DNA of 64,000 nucleotides from Sulfurospirillum cavolei. Its GTDB lineage: Bacteria > Campylobacterota > Campylobacteria > Campylobacterales > Sulfurospirillaceae. Shown piece after piece: positions 33,141 to 42,411 of this stretch (positions are counted from its first letter, which is position 1; the number at the start of each line of letters is the position of its first letter). Location of the stretch: assembly GCF_000813325.1 (NCBI RefSeq), contig NZ_BBQE01000007.1; one strand, given 5' to 3'. A program made the translations under genes and the position numbers. A model generated the notes under the pieces. That model searched no databases, was not told the origin of the DNA, and saw only the letters and a program-made list of their open reading frames with translations.

Positions 33141-36005
33141 TTACGCTTTTTCCACACGGCATAGACCCGCGTTGAACTCTGAGATTTGGGTAATCGGGTC
33201 GAAGCCGTAGTTCACGATCGTATTGGAACTCTCTCCGATCGTATACGGACGTGCGCCTTCGGGATAATTTGCGCTCAAATCGACCCCTTGCATAATACCC
33301 GCAAAGTTGTACGGCATACAAATACGATCCGGCGTTACGCTACGGTTATAGTGAACCCGTACCTTAATCTTCGTACCCTGAGGCGCGTGAATCCACATCA
33401 TTCCCTTATCTTCGATGCCATATTTGGAAGCCAAGTCGGGGTGAATGTTGGCAAACATCTCCGGCGTAATGCTTGAGAGGTATTTGCTCGTTCGCTCCAA
33501 CATTCCGGCACCCGAGAGGTTCACTAGACGCATAGACGTTAGGATCGTCGGGAACTCTTTGGACCAGTCTTGTTTGGTTTGCTCAGAGATATAACGTGTT
33601 GCAACTCTAAAGTTATTGGCTTGATCCGGTAATGCCGGATATTTTTGTACCAAATCCCATCTTGGAGAGTGAATAGGCTCTCTATGAACCGGTACGGGAT
33701 CGGGGAATTCCCAAACAATCGTACGCGCTCTGGCATTTCCGTAGACGCAAACGCCGTACTCACGTGCGTATTTTTGGATAATACCGCTAAAGTCCATCGC
33801 CCAGCTCAGTCCCATTTGCGCTTTTTCTTCTTCAGAGAGCGTAATACCGAGCACTTTTTCGATATTGGCTTTGGTAAGTTGCGGGTAACCGCCTTGGATT
33901 TTTTGCCCCGGAAGCGTGACGGTCTCATCGGCAATCTGGCTTACGCCGTTGTGCTCCATTCCGAAACGATTTCGAAAGCCCAAGCCGCCTTCGTTGACCG
34001 GTTTGGAGACATCGTAAAGAATCGGCGAACCCGGATGTTTTTCGTCCCAGCACGGCCACGGAAGTCCGTAATACTCGCCTTCCATCTCGCCGCGACCTTT
34101 GAGCGTCAACGGATCGAACAGATGCCAATTTTCCTGATGTTTGCGAAGACGCTCGGGCGTCCAACCGGAGAGTCCGATACTCTTAACCGTACGAGCAATC
34201 TCACGTACCGCATCGTCCGGCCAGACAAAGTCGTTTTTATACTGAACGACGTTACCGTTTTCGGCACGCATTTTCATACCCTTGACGTACTCGTCGTAAA
34301 ATCCGAATTTTTTCGCAAACTCGAACATCACTTCATGATCGGCTTTGCTTTCGTAAAGCGGTTTCACGACTTGCGTTCGCCATTGCGCGGAACGATTGGT
34401 AGCAGAAAGCGTTCCTTCGCACTCAAATTGCGTTGCAACCGGCAAGATATAGATACCGTCTTTGCGATCGGTAATAATCGCCGCTTCGTTCACAAACGGT
34501 TCGGCTACGATTAACATGTCAAGTTTATCGATGGCTTCTTTGATTTTCACTTGCTGAGACATCGAGGTGATTCCCGTTCCTTGTACCCAAAGGACACGAA
34601 TCGGAGCGGAAGAGGTCGTTTTTTCTTCTTGAAGAACGCCTTGCCACCATTTAGCAAGCGAGAAACCTTTCGCATGCATCCATTTTCGCTCACCTTTTTC
34701 GTCAAGATCGGGATGGAAACGATTTTGAATGTACTCTAAACTTACGCCCCATGTTTTTGCATAATATTCCCACGCAGGTTTTCCCAAACCGTAGTATCCC
34801 GGTAAACTGTCCGCAAGGTTCGCCATATCGGTTGCGCCTTGAACGTTATCGTGACCGCGGATAATTTGACAACCGCCGCCGGATTTTCCCGCGTTGCCCG
34901 TTACAAGCGCTAAAATAGGGAGAATTCTGGTATTGGAACTGCCCACGGAGTGTTGGGTAATACCCAAAGACCATGCGATAGCAGCCGGTTTCGTTTTAGC
35001 GTAAAGTTCTGCTACTTCAAGAATTTGTGCAACGGAAGCACCTGAAACGTTAGAAGCCTCTTCAGGCGTCCATTTCGCGGCTTCAGCCCTAATTTGATCC
35101 ATTGCATAGGTTCTATGATCGATAAAATCTTGATCTTCCCAACCGTTTTTAAAGATAACATGTAAAAGTCCATACGCAAACGCAATATCCGTACCCGGTC
35201 GAATGCGCACGTAAATATCGGCCTTAGCGGCACTTCTTGTAAAGATAGGATCGACGACGATCAACTTCGCGCCTCTATCTTTGGCTTGGAGGAAATGTTT
35301 AAATCCGATTGGATTTGCAACGGCAGAGTTGGCTCCAACCATCATCACTAACTTAGAATTGGCAACAATATCACCGAAGTGATTTGTCATAGCACCGTAA
35401 CCCCATGTATTTGCCGCACCGGCAACAGAAGCGCTATGTCAGATTCTAGCTACGTGATCGATATTGTTTGTGCCCCAAAACGCGGCAAATTTTCTAAAGT
35501 AGTAGGATTGTTGGTTGTTAAATTTCGCTGAACCCAACATCATCAATGTGTCCGGACCGTTCTCTTCTCTAATTTTTAACATTTTAGAAGAAATCTCGTT
35601 TAACGCCTGTTCCCATGTCAAACGATGCCATTTACCGTTCTCTTTTTTCATCGGGAATTTGATACGTTGTTTAGACTTGGTCAAATCGATTTGATCCGTA
35701 CCTTTACAACAGTGGCTTCCTTCGCTGATCGGATGATCGTGGGCGGGTTCTTGTCTGACCCAGACACCGTTTTGCACTTCGGCTTTGATGCCGCAACCTG
35801 CCGAACAGATCGAGCAGATCGTTTTAACCGTTTTTGAGCCCGGAAACGGGTTCTTAACCTCTTCCGCACTCGCCTCTCTGATAGCATCTTCTTTAGCGAG
35901 AAGATTCCCCGCTCCAAAACTAGCACTTCCCAGAGCCGCCATTTTTAAGAATGATCGTCTTCCGATTTTGCTAGAGGAGAGTATGGGGTTTTCTGTTTTA
36001 CTCAT
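33141..36005 (-). CDS. fdhA: Selenocysteine-containing formate dehydrogenase, catalytic subunit
   Basis: One 954-residue gene read through an in-frame TGA at 35439-35441 (residue 189, VARI-Sec-HSASV), the position of the catalytic Sec of formate dehydrogenases. Tat signal GRRSFLKMAALGS begins at about residue 12, a 4Fe-4S motif CSICSAGCGIKAEV follows, and the molybdopterin domains run to the C-terminus (VATRYISEQTKQDW in domain IV). It oxidises formate at the periplasmic face using Mo- or W-bis-MGD. Without recoding the gene would be split at 35439. The codon is followed by a SECIS-like hairpin. Confidence 0.95.
35411..35425 (-). promoter_or_regulatory. Bacterial SECIS-like hairpin of fdhA
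   Basis: On the minus strand TTGCCG-GTG-CGGCAA forms a perfect 6-bp stem with a GU-containing loop, 13 bases after the TGA codon. Bacterial SECIS elements sit just downstream of the UGA and present a GU in the loop to SelB; the position is close to that in E. coli fdhF. Confidence 0.75.
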
Positions 36006-36019
36006 CTAATCTCCTGTAA

Positions 36020-36223
36020 TTAATAGGATCTCTTATAGTAGAGCTTCCATGCATCCGTCTCTTTATACAAAATCTCTTTTTTCGGAGATTTCCCATAAAC
36101 GACACCGTTTGCGCCTTTGGTAGCCTCTTTCGAGCTTGCCAAAACGCCGCTTGCACCGGCAGTTGCTACCACTGCCGTCGTCCCGAGGGCTTTTTTTAGA
36201 AAGTCCCTTCTGTTCTCGTGCAT
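36020..36223 (-). CDS. Small twin-arginine-signal protein of the formate dehydrogenase operon
   Basis: The ATG at 36223 has AGGAGG before it; the longer frame to 36340 lacks one. 67 residues: Tat motif ENRRDFLKKALG, hydrophobic stretch TTAVVATAGASGVLA, and a short tail ending in WKLYYKRSY. It belongs to the small formate-dehydrogenase-region Tat proteins seen upstream of fdhA. It may help maturation or form a subunit; the role is unproven. Fifteen bases separate its stop from fdhA. Confidence 0.85.
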   Translation of the reverse strand: MHENRRDFLKKALGTTAVVATAGASGVLASSKEATKGANGVVYGKSPKKEILYKETDAWKLYYKRSY

Positions 36224-36239
36224 CTTCTCAGACCTCCTG

Positions 36240-36342
36240 TTTAGGAATAGGTTTTCGTATCGACTCTTAAAAAGAGTTTTCAAAACAAGCACGCGCGTGC
36301 TTTGGAAACCCCTATGAATATGCGATTTTGGCATATTCATAG
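36240..36342. promoter_or_regulatory. Structured intercistronic region in the fdh operon
   Basis: Three inverted repeats in about 100 bases between the TorD-like gene and the small Tat gene: ACTCTT-3-AAGAGT (36263-36277), a perfect 16-bp palindrome AAGCACGCGCGTGCTT (36287-36302), and CTATGAATATGC-7-GCATATTCATAG (36312-36342), a 12-bp stem. They could be an attenuator, an RNA-processing site or an operator that sets different levels of accessory and structural genes. Confidence 0.6.
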
Positions 36343-36352
36343 CGCGTAAAAA

Positions 36353-37072
36353 TCACAAGACGATCTCGTCCAAGTTACGTCTTACCCTTTGCGTTAAAGG
36401 TTTTCTGTCTTTTTGAATGACCGCACTAGCCCTCTCTTCGCTCGCGATTTTATGCGAAGCTTCGACATGTAAGAACAAGCGTTCAAAAGCAATAAAAGTT
36501 TTTAAAACAATCGCCGTATTTTGATAGAAAAAGCTTTTTTCGTGTTGCAATAACAAGGCGGTAAACTCGTCGATAAAATCGTTGATGATTTCGGCAAAAA
36601 CGTCTTTGGCCAACGCTAAGCTCTCTTCATCGCCCGCAACACCCGCTTCGATCAAGCGGCTCATGAATTGAAATAAAAAAAGCACTTGATCTTCCGAATC
36701 GTTGCATACCGAATCATTTTTGCGAAATTTGGAACGAAAAACCAAACCTGCCGCTTTGACCCTTTTTTGGCCGTCGTCGCGCCCTTCGTCGTAATACGAT
36801 GCGCTCATCGGAATAAATGAGCTTTCCGGAGAGACGAAAACCTCGTCGTATTCTTCTTTAAGCGCTTCGCACCCTCCTTTATCTCGCAAATGCGAATCGA
36901 TCGAACGGAACGCCGCATCGGAGCCTTCATCGAGAGGATTAGCGATAAAAATTTTCAACAAATCTGCTATTTTTGCATATTTGTCTGCCTGAGCATTGAA
37001 ACTTAATATTTTGATAAAAAAGGTGTAATACAACGCTCTTGCTTGATGGATCGATTGATCATTTATTTGCAT
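36353..37072 (-). CDS. TorD/DmsD-like maturation chaperone
   Basis: 239 residues, all helical in character, with the pattern of TorD-family chaperones (ARALYYTFFIKILSF; LKEEYDEVFVSP; VLFLFQFMSRLIEAG). Such proteins bind Tat signal peptides and help insert molybdopterin into exported enzymes. Its position upstream of fdhA, five bases after the ferredoxin-like gene, makes FdhA the likely client. Confidence 0.85.
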   Translation of the reverse strand: MQINDQSIHQARALYYTFFIKILSFNAQADKYAKIADLLKIFIANPLDEGSDAAFRSIDSHLRDKGGCEALKEEYDEVFVSPESSFIPMSASYYDEGRDDGQKRVKAAGLVFRSKFRKNDSVCNDSEDQVLFLFQFMSRLIEAGVAGDEESLALAKDVFAEIINDFIDEFTALLLQHEKSFFYQNTAIVLKTFIAFERLFLHVEASHKIASEERASAVIQKDRKPLTQRVRRNLDEIVL

Positions 37073-37077
37073 CGTGT

Positions 37078-38760
37078 TTATCCTACCGTTTCGTTAACGT
37101 TTGCTTCGACGGAAGCTCTAAAAATAACTTTTGCTTTACAATCGGGACAGCAATAAAGTGTCTTTAGTTTCACCGGATCGCCTAAAAATAGAGGCGTCAT
37201 AATGGCGGCTATTTTACGGATCGCTTTTGCCGTCGCAAACTCTTTGCCGCACTCGGCGCATTTGAAAAGTTCGTCTTGCGCCATGATGCGTTGGGAAAAC
37301 CATGTCGGGCTAAGTCGAAGTTCATCTTTAATCACGCTCAAACACTCTTTTTCCGGACAGGTCGCTTCGCAATAACCGCAATTCGTACAGATCGATGCGT
37401 TAAAACGTAACGAATTATCTTCCGGATGCGCCGTCAAAGCTCTAACGTTACAGGCTCCCACACAGCTTAAACACAACGTACATTTTTCCGCATCGATGCG
37501 AATATCGCCGTAGTGCACGTGTTCGCCGGTTCGAACCGTACCCAAATCCTCATCGCCGACCAAATGTGCCAAACGCGCCGAAAAGATTTCGCGTTTACGT
37601 AACCCCTCTTCGTTAATGCCGTATCGGCACTCCGGCAAAGCTTGCATCGTCTCGAAAGCGTGACTTAATTCTTGTGCGTTTTGGCAAACGAAAATTGCTT
37701 TTTTAGCGTATTTGCGTTCAAAAATTTCATTGATAATGCGAATAACGTCGCCCGTACCTTTGGAGATAAAATCGGTGTAAAACACTATCGGATTGCCGCA
37801 TGTTTGAAGCAAATTGAGCATATGTGCTTCGTGAAGGTATTTTTCGCCTTCGATCATCATCGGTAAAACGTTTTCTTCCAAAGGAATCGTAATAGACTCC
37901 AAATCCATTTTTTGAGGAATAATTAAAGGAATCGTTCCTTCGTAGTATTCGCTCATATAAGAAAATGCGCGTCTTGGCATCTGCGTATAGTCCAAAGCAC
38001 CGCTCGGACAAACGCTAATACAGCCGCCGCAACCGTGGCAATCGATATGCGAAAAAACTAAATGCTTCGTTTCGTCTTCTTTTAAGATGGCTACCGTCGG
38101 ACACACTTCGGCACATTTACCGCACACCTCTTCGCGACGCTCATGGTATTGGCAAATCGAACTATCGTAATTGATAAAGTTTTTGTAGCGATACGTACCG
38201 GTGTTGGCGCGCATTTTTTTCAACGCCGTCTCTTCGCCGAGCAAGGAAGGATCATAAACGCCGCTTTGTTTCATCGCAAAACTCGGAGCGCTCCACCAAA
38301 GTATTTGATCGCAGTTTAATTCTAAAATGTCATCGTCTTTTTTCAAGACTACGGCTAAGTCGCCGATATGTCCGTTCACGTCTAAAATCATCGAGGGTAA
38401 AAGCGTAACAACGCTATAACCTTCAGCCGATAACGTCTCTTTCAATGCTTCTTTTTCACAATCTTCCGTTACTATGAGTAACTTTTTACCGACTTCTTGG
38501 GCATAATCTTGGTCTTGTGCGTAGTCAAATCCGACGGCTCGAATGGCATATAATTTGGAAACATTTCGAATTTTTTGAGCCAAAACGTCTTTGGAGCGTG
38601 CCAGATAGAAGTTAATTTCGGGGGCATAGATCACCGCGTTGACGCACGGATCGTTGGAGACGATGTACTCCACTTCGCTTGGAGCGTTCACGACGTCGAT
38701 TTCATCGCCCAAAGGAAACTCAAGCGGTGTTCTACTAAAATAAGCAAATTCTTGATGCAT
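37078..38760 (-). CDS. Polyferredoxin-like 4Fe-4S protein of the fdh operon
   Basis: 560 residues from ATG 38760 (a frame to 38805 is possible). Four 4Fe-4S motifs occur in two pairs: CGKCAEVCP and CHGCGGCISVCP near the middle, CTLCLSCVGACN and CTNCGYCEATCP near the C-terminus. A zinc-ribbon-like pair (CAECGKEF and CCPDCKAK) closes it. It is cytosolic and known from formate dehydrogenase clusters of Campylobacterota, probably as an electron carrier or assembly factor. It is the first gene of the operon, about 95 bases from ModE-like box 5. Confidence 0.85.
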   Translation of the reverse strand: MHQEFAYFSRTPLEFPLGDEIDVVNAPSEVEYIVSNDPCVNAVIYAPEINFYLARSKDVLAQKIRNVSKLYAIRAVGFDYAQDQDYAQEVGKKLLIVTEDCEKEALKETLSAEGYSVVTLLPSMILDVNGHIGDLAVVLKKDDDILELNCDQILWWSAPSFAMKQSGVYDPSLLGEETALKKMRANTGTYRYKNFINYDSSICQYHERREEVCGKCAEVCPTVAILKEDETKHLVFSHIDCHGCGGCISVCPSGALDYTQMPRRAFSYMSEYYEGTIPLIIPQKMDLESITIPLEENVLPMMIEGEKYLHEAHMLNLLQTCGNPIVFYTDFISKGTGDVIRIINEIFERKYAKKAIFVCQNAQELSHAFETMQALPECRYGINEEGLRKREIFSARLAHLVGDEDLGTVRTGEHVHYGDIRIDAEKCTLCLSCVGACNVRALTAHPEDNSLRFNASICTNCGYCEATCPEKECLSVIKDELRLSPTWFSQRIMAQDELFKCAECGKEFATAKAIRKIAAIMTPLFLGDPVKLKTLYCCPDCKAKVIFRASVEANVNETVG

Positions 38761-38855
38761 TTCAATGTCCAATTGGTAAATGTTTATTGACCGTATTGTA
38801 AACACAAAACCTTTAAAGCGATCTTAACAAGACAAAAATTATCACGTTTACTTAT

Positions 38856-38879
38856 AGTTATATATTAATTTATATAACG
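38856..38879. promoter_or_regulatory. ModE-like box 5, fdh operon / sensor gene divergent region
   Basis: GTTATATA and TATATAAC are a perfect 8-bp inverted repeat around TTAATT; in the common frame AGTTATA-N10-TATAACG, 13 of 14 matching the consensus. It lies between the fdh operon (a molybdenum or tungsten enzyme) and the divergent sensor genes, near a TATAAG -10-like element on the minus strand. Confidence 0.75.
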
Positions 38880-38962
38880 TATCTGGGGTGTTTTACGAAC
38901 TTAGGGAGAGATTAAACTTCATATGGCTATAATCATTAATCCCAATGCACAGAGGCTACAAT

Positions 38963-40126
38963 TTGGTTAATAAAGTTTTCCTAGTCGCTACCGTTATTTT
39001 AGTCAGTTTTGTCGCGCTTACGGGAATCTTTACGATCTACCACACTGCCATGCCTAAAGAATCGATCGTCTTAGGCACATCGTTACCGCTCAGCGGTATC
39101 AATAGCCATTTGGGCAAAGACATCGTCGTGGGCGCCAATACCTATTTTAGCTACACCAACGCTAAAGGCGGCATCCAAGGAAAGACTATCGAGCTCATCA
39201 GCTACGACGATAAATACGAACCCGAAAATACGTGGAGCAACACGCTCACTTTGCTTAATAAAGACAATGTCTTCGCCCTCTTCGGCTTTGTCGGTACGCC
39301 GACGGTGAAACGTGTTTTACCGTTGGTCGAAGAGAGCGGGACGCCTTTTATCGCTCCTTACACGGGGGCTTCTTTCTTACGCACCGAAGAAGCGGACAAT
39401 ATCGTGAATTTTCGTAGTTCTTACGAAGAAGAAGTCGATGCATTGGTCGAACACTTAACCAGCATTTTAAACGTCAAGCGGTTTGCGATTTTTTACCAAA
39501 ATGACGATTACGGCGAAGAGGGCTACATCGCCCTTTCGCATGCACTCTCCAAACGCAACTTGACGCTCTCCGCCGAGGGAACGTACAAACGCAACACGCT
39601 TTCCATTCGCCATGCAATTCACGAAATCGAAGCGGCAAAACCCGAAGCTATCATTTTGGTGGGCGCATACAAACCGACGGCGCGTTTTATCGAGAAAGTG
39701 AAAGAGTGCTGCCCTGAAAAAATCATTTTTTGCCCGATTTCGTTTGTGAATGCCGATGCTTTGATGTATGAGCTTCACGGTAACGGAGAGAACATTCTTT
39801 TCTCGCAAACCGTCCCTTCGTACGACGATTTTTACTCCAAAGAAGCGGCCGAGTATTTGGACCATCTTAGCTTTTACTATCCCGAAGAAAAACCTTCTTT
39901 AGTCTCTTTTGAAGCCTATTTGTCCGCCAAAGCGCTCGTCAAAGCGTTAAAGGCGGTGCAAGGACCTTTAAGCCGATCCAAATTTTTACACGCTTTAAAA
40001 ACATTGCCTAAAAACAGTTTGGATAACATTCCGTTGCGCTATAAGCATTCGCAATTGCTCAACAACGTCTATTTGTCCAACTACCGTCAAGGTAAATTTG
40101 AAATCATCCAAAAATACGAGTATTAA
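38963..40126 (+). CDS. ABC-type branched-chain-amino-acid-like periplasmic binding protein, probable sensor subunit
   Basis: The ATG at 38945 lies only about 15 bases after a TATAAT (38927-38932) and has no ribosome-binding site, so TTG 38963 with AGAGG seven bases upstream is the likelier start (387 residues). A membrane anchor (VFLVATVILVSFVALTGIF) is followed by a Peripla_BP_6 fold (LGTSLPLSGINSHLGKDI; FALFGFVGTPTV; FAIFYQNDDYGEEGY). There is no ABC permease nearby. The gene runs into a histidine kinase, so it probably presents a ligand to it, formate or a related acid being a guess from the neighbouring fdh operon. Confidence 0.8.
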   Translation: MVNKVFLVATVILVSFVALTGIFTIYHTAMPKESIVLGTSLPLSGINSHLGKDIVVGANTYFSYTNAKGGIQGKTIELISYDDKYEPENTWSNTLTLLNKDNVFALFGFVGTPTVKRVLPLVEESGTPFIAPYTGASFLRTEEADNIVNFRSSYEEEVDALVEHLTSILNVKRFAIFYQNDDYGEEGYIALSHALSKRNLTLSAEGTYKRNTLSIRHAIHEIEAAKPEAIILVGAYKPTARFIEKVKECCPEKIIFCPISFVNADALMYELHGNGENILFSQTVPSYDDFYSKEAAEYLDHLSFYYPEEKPSLVSFEAYLSAKALVKALKAVQGPLSRSKFLHALKTLPKNSLDNIPLRYKHSQLLNNVYLSNYRQGKFEIIQKYEY

Positions 40127-40127
40127 G

Positions 40128-41744
40128 ATGACGCTGGTTCAGTTTATCAACCAAAAACTCGAAACGATCAAGTTTAGCAATAAAACGAAAATACTCATTA
40201 CGATTATTCTCAGCGGCACGATGACCATCGGCTTTTTGATGTTCGTTTCTATTTTTGCGCTCAAGTACGACTACGAAACATTGTTTCAAAAGCACACACT
40301 TCCGCAGGTCGATTTGGAAGAGATCAAAGACATCTACCGCGTTAATATCTCCGAAACCCTGAGCGACATCAAAGACAAACAAATCAGTAGCCAAGATGCG
40401 ATCGAGGTCATTTACCTTTCGCAACAAATTATTCGAAAACAGTGGCAAAGCTACCAAAAAGCCGCCAATATGCATATCGGAGGCGTTCCCTACTTTGCGA
40501 GTCGTTGGCTCAGCCTCTTCTTGGTGACGCCGAACAAACCCGAAAAAAACGTTTTTCAGCAAGGTATCGTCGAAAAAATATCCCTCAAAATGGACGAATT
40601 GGACGCGCAAATCACGCTTTTGATTGATCGACTCAAAGCGCAAAAAACCCAAGAAGCCGCGGCAATGATCGACTCGATTATGCTCTCGACCAACTCTTTA
40701 AACATCTATCTTTCCAGTTTGATTACAAGCCACCTCAAACAATCGATTTCCGAAAAACAGATTAACGACAGCTTGTTTCAAACCAGTACCTATATGCTCA
40801 TCTTACTCATCGGTATGATCTTCTTTTTTATCACGATGGTGCTTTTAATCATCATCAACCATTTTAAAAACATTCACAACTATTTGGAAGAAAATATCGC
40901 CGAAAAGACGCATGAGCTTAGAGACCTGAACAACTCGCTAGAACAACGCATCAAGCGTGAAGTCGAGAACAGCCGCAAAAAAGACAACATTATGTTTCAG
41001 CAAGCCCGCCTTGCCTCTTTAGGAGAGATGCTTCAAAATATCGCGCATCAATGGCGACAACCTTTAGGCTCTTTGATGATGATTATTCAAAGTTTTGAGA
41101 GTAAATTCTACGCGGGAAAACTCGATGAAGCGTTTGTAAGCTCTCGCGTCAAAGACGCCGAACTGCTCTCGTCAAATATGTCCGAAACCTTGGAAGATTT
41201 TCGTACGTTCTTCAACCCCAACAAAAGCAAAAAGACGTTTCACATTCAAAACGTGATCCAAAAAGCGATCGATCTTTCCAAATACCAACTGGAAAAAGAA
41301 GAGATCACGCTACGGTTTTTCATTCGCAACGACATCGAAGCGTTCGGCTTTAAAAACGAGCTGATTCACGTGTTGTTAAACCTTATCGGAAATTCTAAAG
41401 ACATTTTAGCGGGTAAAACGGAACTGAACGAAAAGATCATTCACATTATTTCCAAACAAAATGAAGAGAGTATTTTCGTCAACGTCATCGACAACGGCGG
41501 CGGAATAAAAAGTGATATAATACCCAAAGTGTTCGACCCCTATTTTACGACAAAACACAAAAGCGTAGGCACGGGAATCGGGCTTTACATGTCAAAACAA
41601 ATGGTCGAAAAACATATGCACGGAAAGATTACATGTAAAAACCTTCGCCACAAACTCGGGACGAAAGATTTTTTCGATTGCACCATGTTTACGATCGAAA
41701 TACCCAAAAAACAGATTGATTTAGGCGAGGCAGAGGATGAATAA
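40128..41744 (+). CDS. Membrane sensor histidine kinase
   Basis: 538 residues: two membrane helices (about 24-44 and 223-247) around a periplasmic helical domain, a coiled linker, an H-box LGEMLQNIAHQWRQPLG (His about 309), and the N, G1 and G2 boxes (LNLIGNSKDIL, DNGGGIKSDI, GTGIGLYMSKQM). HQWRQPL-type kinases are typical of this phylum. ATG 40128 follows the binding-protein stop by one base, and the gene overlaps the response regulator by eight. The three genes form one signal path. Confidence 0.9.
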   Translation: MTLVQFINQKLETIKFSNKTKILITIILSGTMTIGFLMFVSIFALKYDYETLFQKHTLPQVDLEEIKDIYRVNISETLSDIKDKQISSQDAIEVIYLSQQIIRKQWQSYQKAANMHIGGVPYFASRWLSLFLVTPNKPEKNVFQQGIVEKISLKMDELDAQITLLIDRLKAQKTQEAAAMIDSIMLSTNSLNIYLSSLITSHLKQSISEKQINDSLFQTSTYMLILLIGMIFFFITMVLLIIINHFKNIHNYLEENIAEKTHELRDLNNSLEQRIKREVENSRKKDNIMFQQARLASLGEMLQNIAHQWRQPLGSLMMIIQSFESKFYAGKLDEAFVSSRVKDAELLSSNMSETLEDFRTFFNPNKSKKTFHIQNVIQKAIDLSKYQLEKEEITLRFFIRNDIEAFGFKNELIHVLLNLIGNSKDILAGKTELNEKIIHIISKQNEESIFVNVIDNGGGIKSDIIPKVFDPYFTTKHKSVGTGIGLYMSKQMVEKHMHGKITCKNLRHKLGTKDFFDCTMFTIEIPKKQIDLGEAEDE

Positions 41745-42411
41745 GCGTAATTTCGAACTTTTAGGCACTTTTAACGTCTTGTATATCGAAGATGAAGCGG
41801 ATCTTCTCAAACATACGACTTCGGTTTTGGAAGATTTCGTGAAAAAAATCTATCCGGTGCAAACGATCGACGAAGCGTTAGAGATCATCAAAACCGAAAA
41901 AATCGACGTTATTATCGCCGATATTCACCTTCGCTACAGCAACGGACTCGACTTCTTGCGAACGCTCAAACACGATTTGGAGATCGAAATGCCCTCCATC
42001 GTCACCACCGCGTTTAGCGACACCGAATACCTTCTCGATGCTATCAAACTTCACGTCGATAACTATTTGATCAAGCCCGTCAACATCAAAGAACTGCTTA
42101 ACGCCTTGCACGACGTTTTACTGCCGAAAATTCAGGCCAAAGAGATCGAGCGTTCGTACAACATCATCAAAACCATCTCCGCGGTCACCGACAGCAAGCA
42201 AGTCGAAATTATCCGTTTTATCATCAAAAATCTCGATAACGACAATATGCTCAACTACTCCTACAGCGAAATTATGGAGCAAGTAGGCGTCAGCAAACCG
42301 ACCGTCATCAAACTCTTTAAACAGCTCGGCGATCAGGGGATTTTGACCAAAATACAAAACAAAAAATACCTTTTCGACGAAACCAAACTTCCCTTACCGG
42401 AGGAAGCATGA
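41737..42411 (+). CDS. Response regulator with receiver and winged-helix output
   Basis: 224 residues: receiver domain about 10-130 (NVLYIEDEADLL; phosphorylation site in DVIIADIHLRYSNG; Lys in NYLIKPVNI) and a C-terminal helix-turn-helix region (YSYSEIMEQVGVSKPTVIKLF). It is the partner of the kinase before it. Its stop overlaps selA by ATGA, an unusual link of signalling to selenocysteine genes. The target could be fdh or sel genes. Confidence 0.88.
   Translation: MNKRNFELLGTFNVLYIEDEADLLKHTTSVLEDFVKKIYPVQTIDEALEIIKTEKIDVIIADIHLRYSNGLDFLRTLKHDLEIEMPSIVTTAFSDTEYLLDAIKLHVDNYLIKPVNIKELLNALHDVLLPKIQAKEIERSYNIIKTISAVTDSKQVEIIRFIIKNLDNDNMLNYSYSEIMEQVGVSKPTVIKLFKQLGDQGILTKIQNKKYLFDETKLPLPEEA

Noticed and set aside
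33645..34514. 289-residue plus-strand frame
   Set aside because: It is antisense to fdhA, which has clear domain evidence, and shows no recognisable features.
33141..36005. Two separate genes or a frameshifted pseudogene for formate dehydrogenase
   Set aside because: Both parts are in one frame, separated only by TGA at the known Sec position, with a hairpin after it and sel genes in the window.
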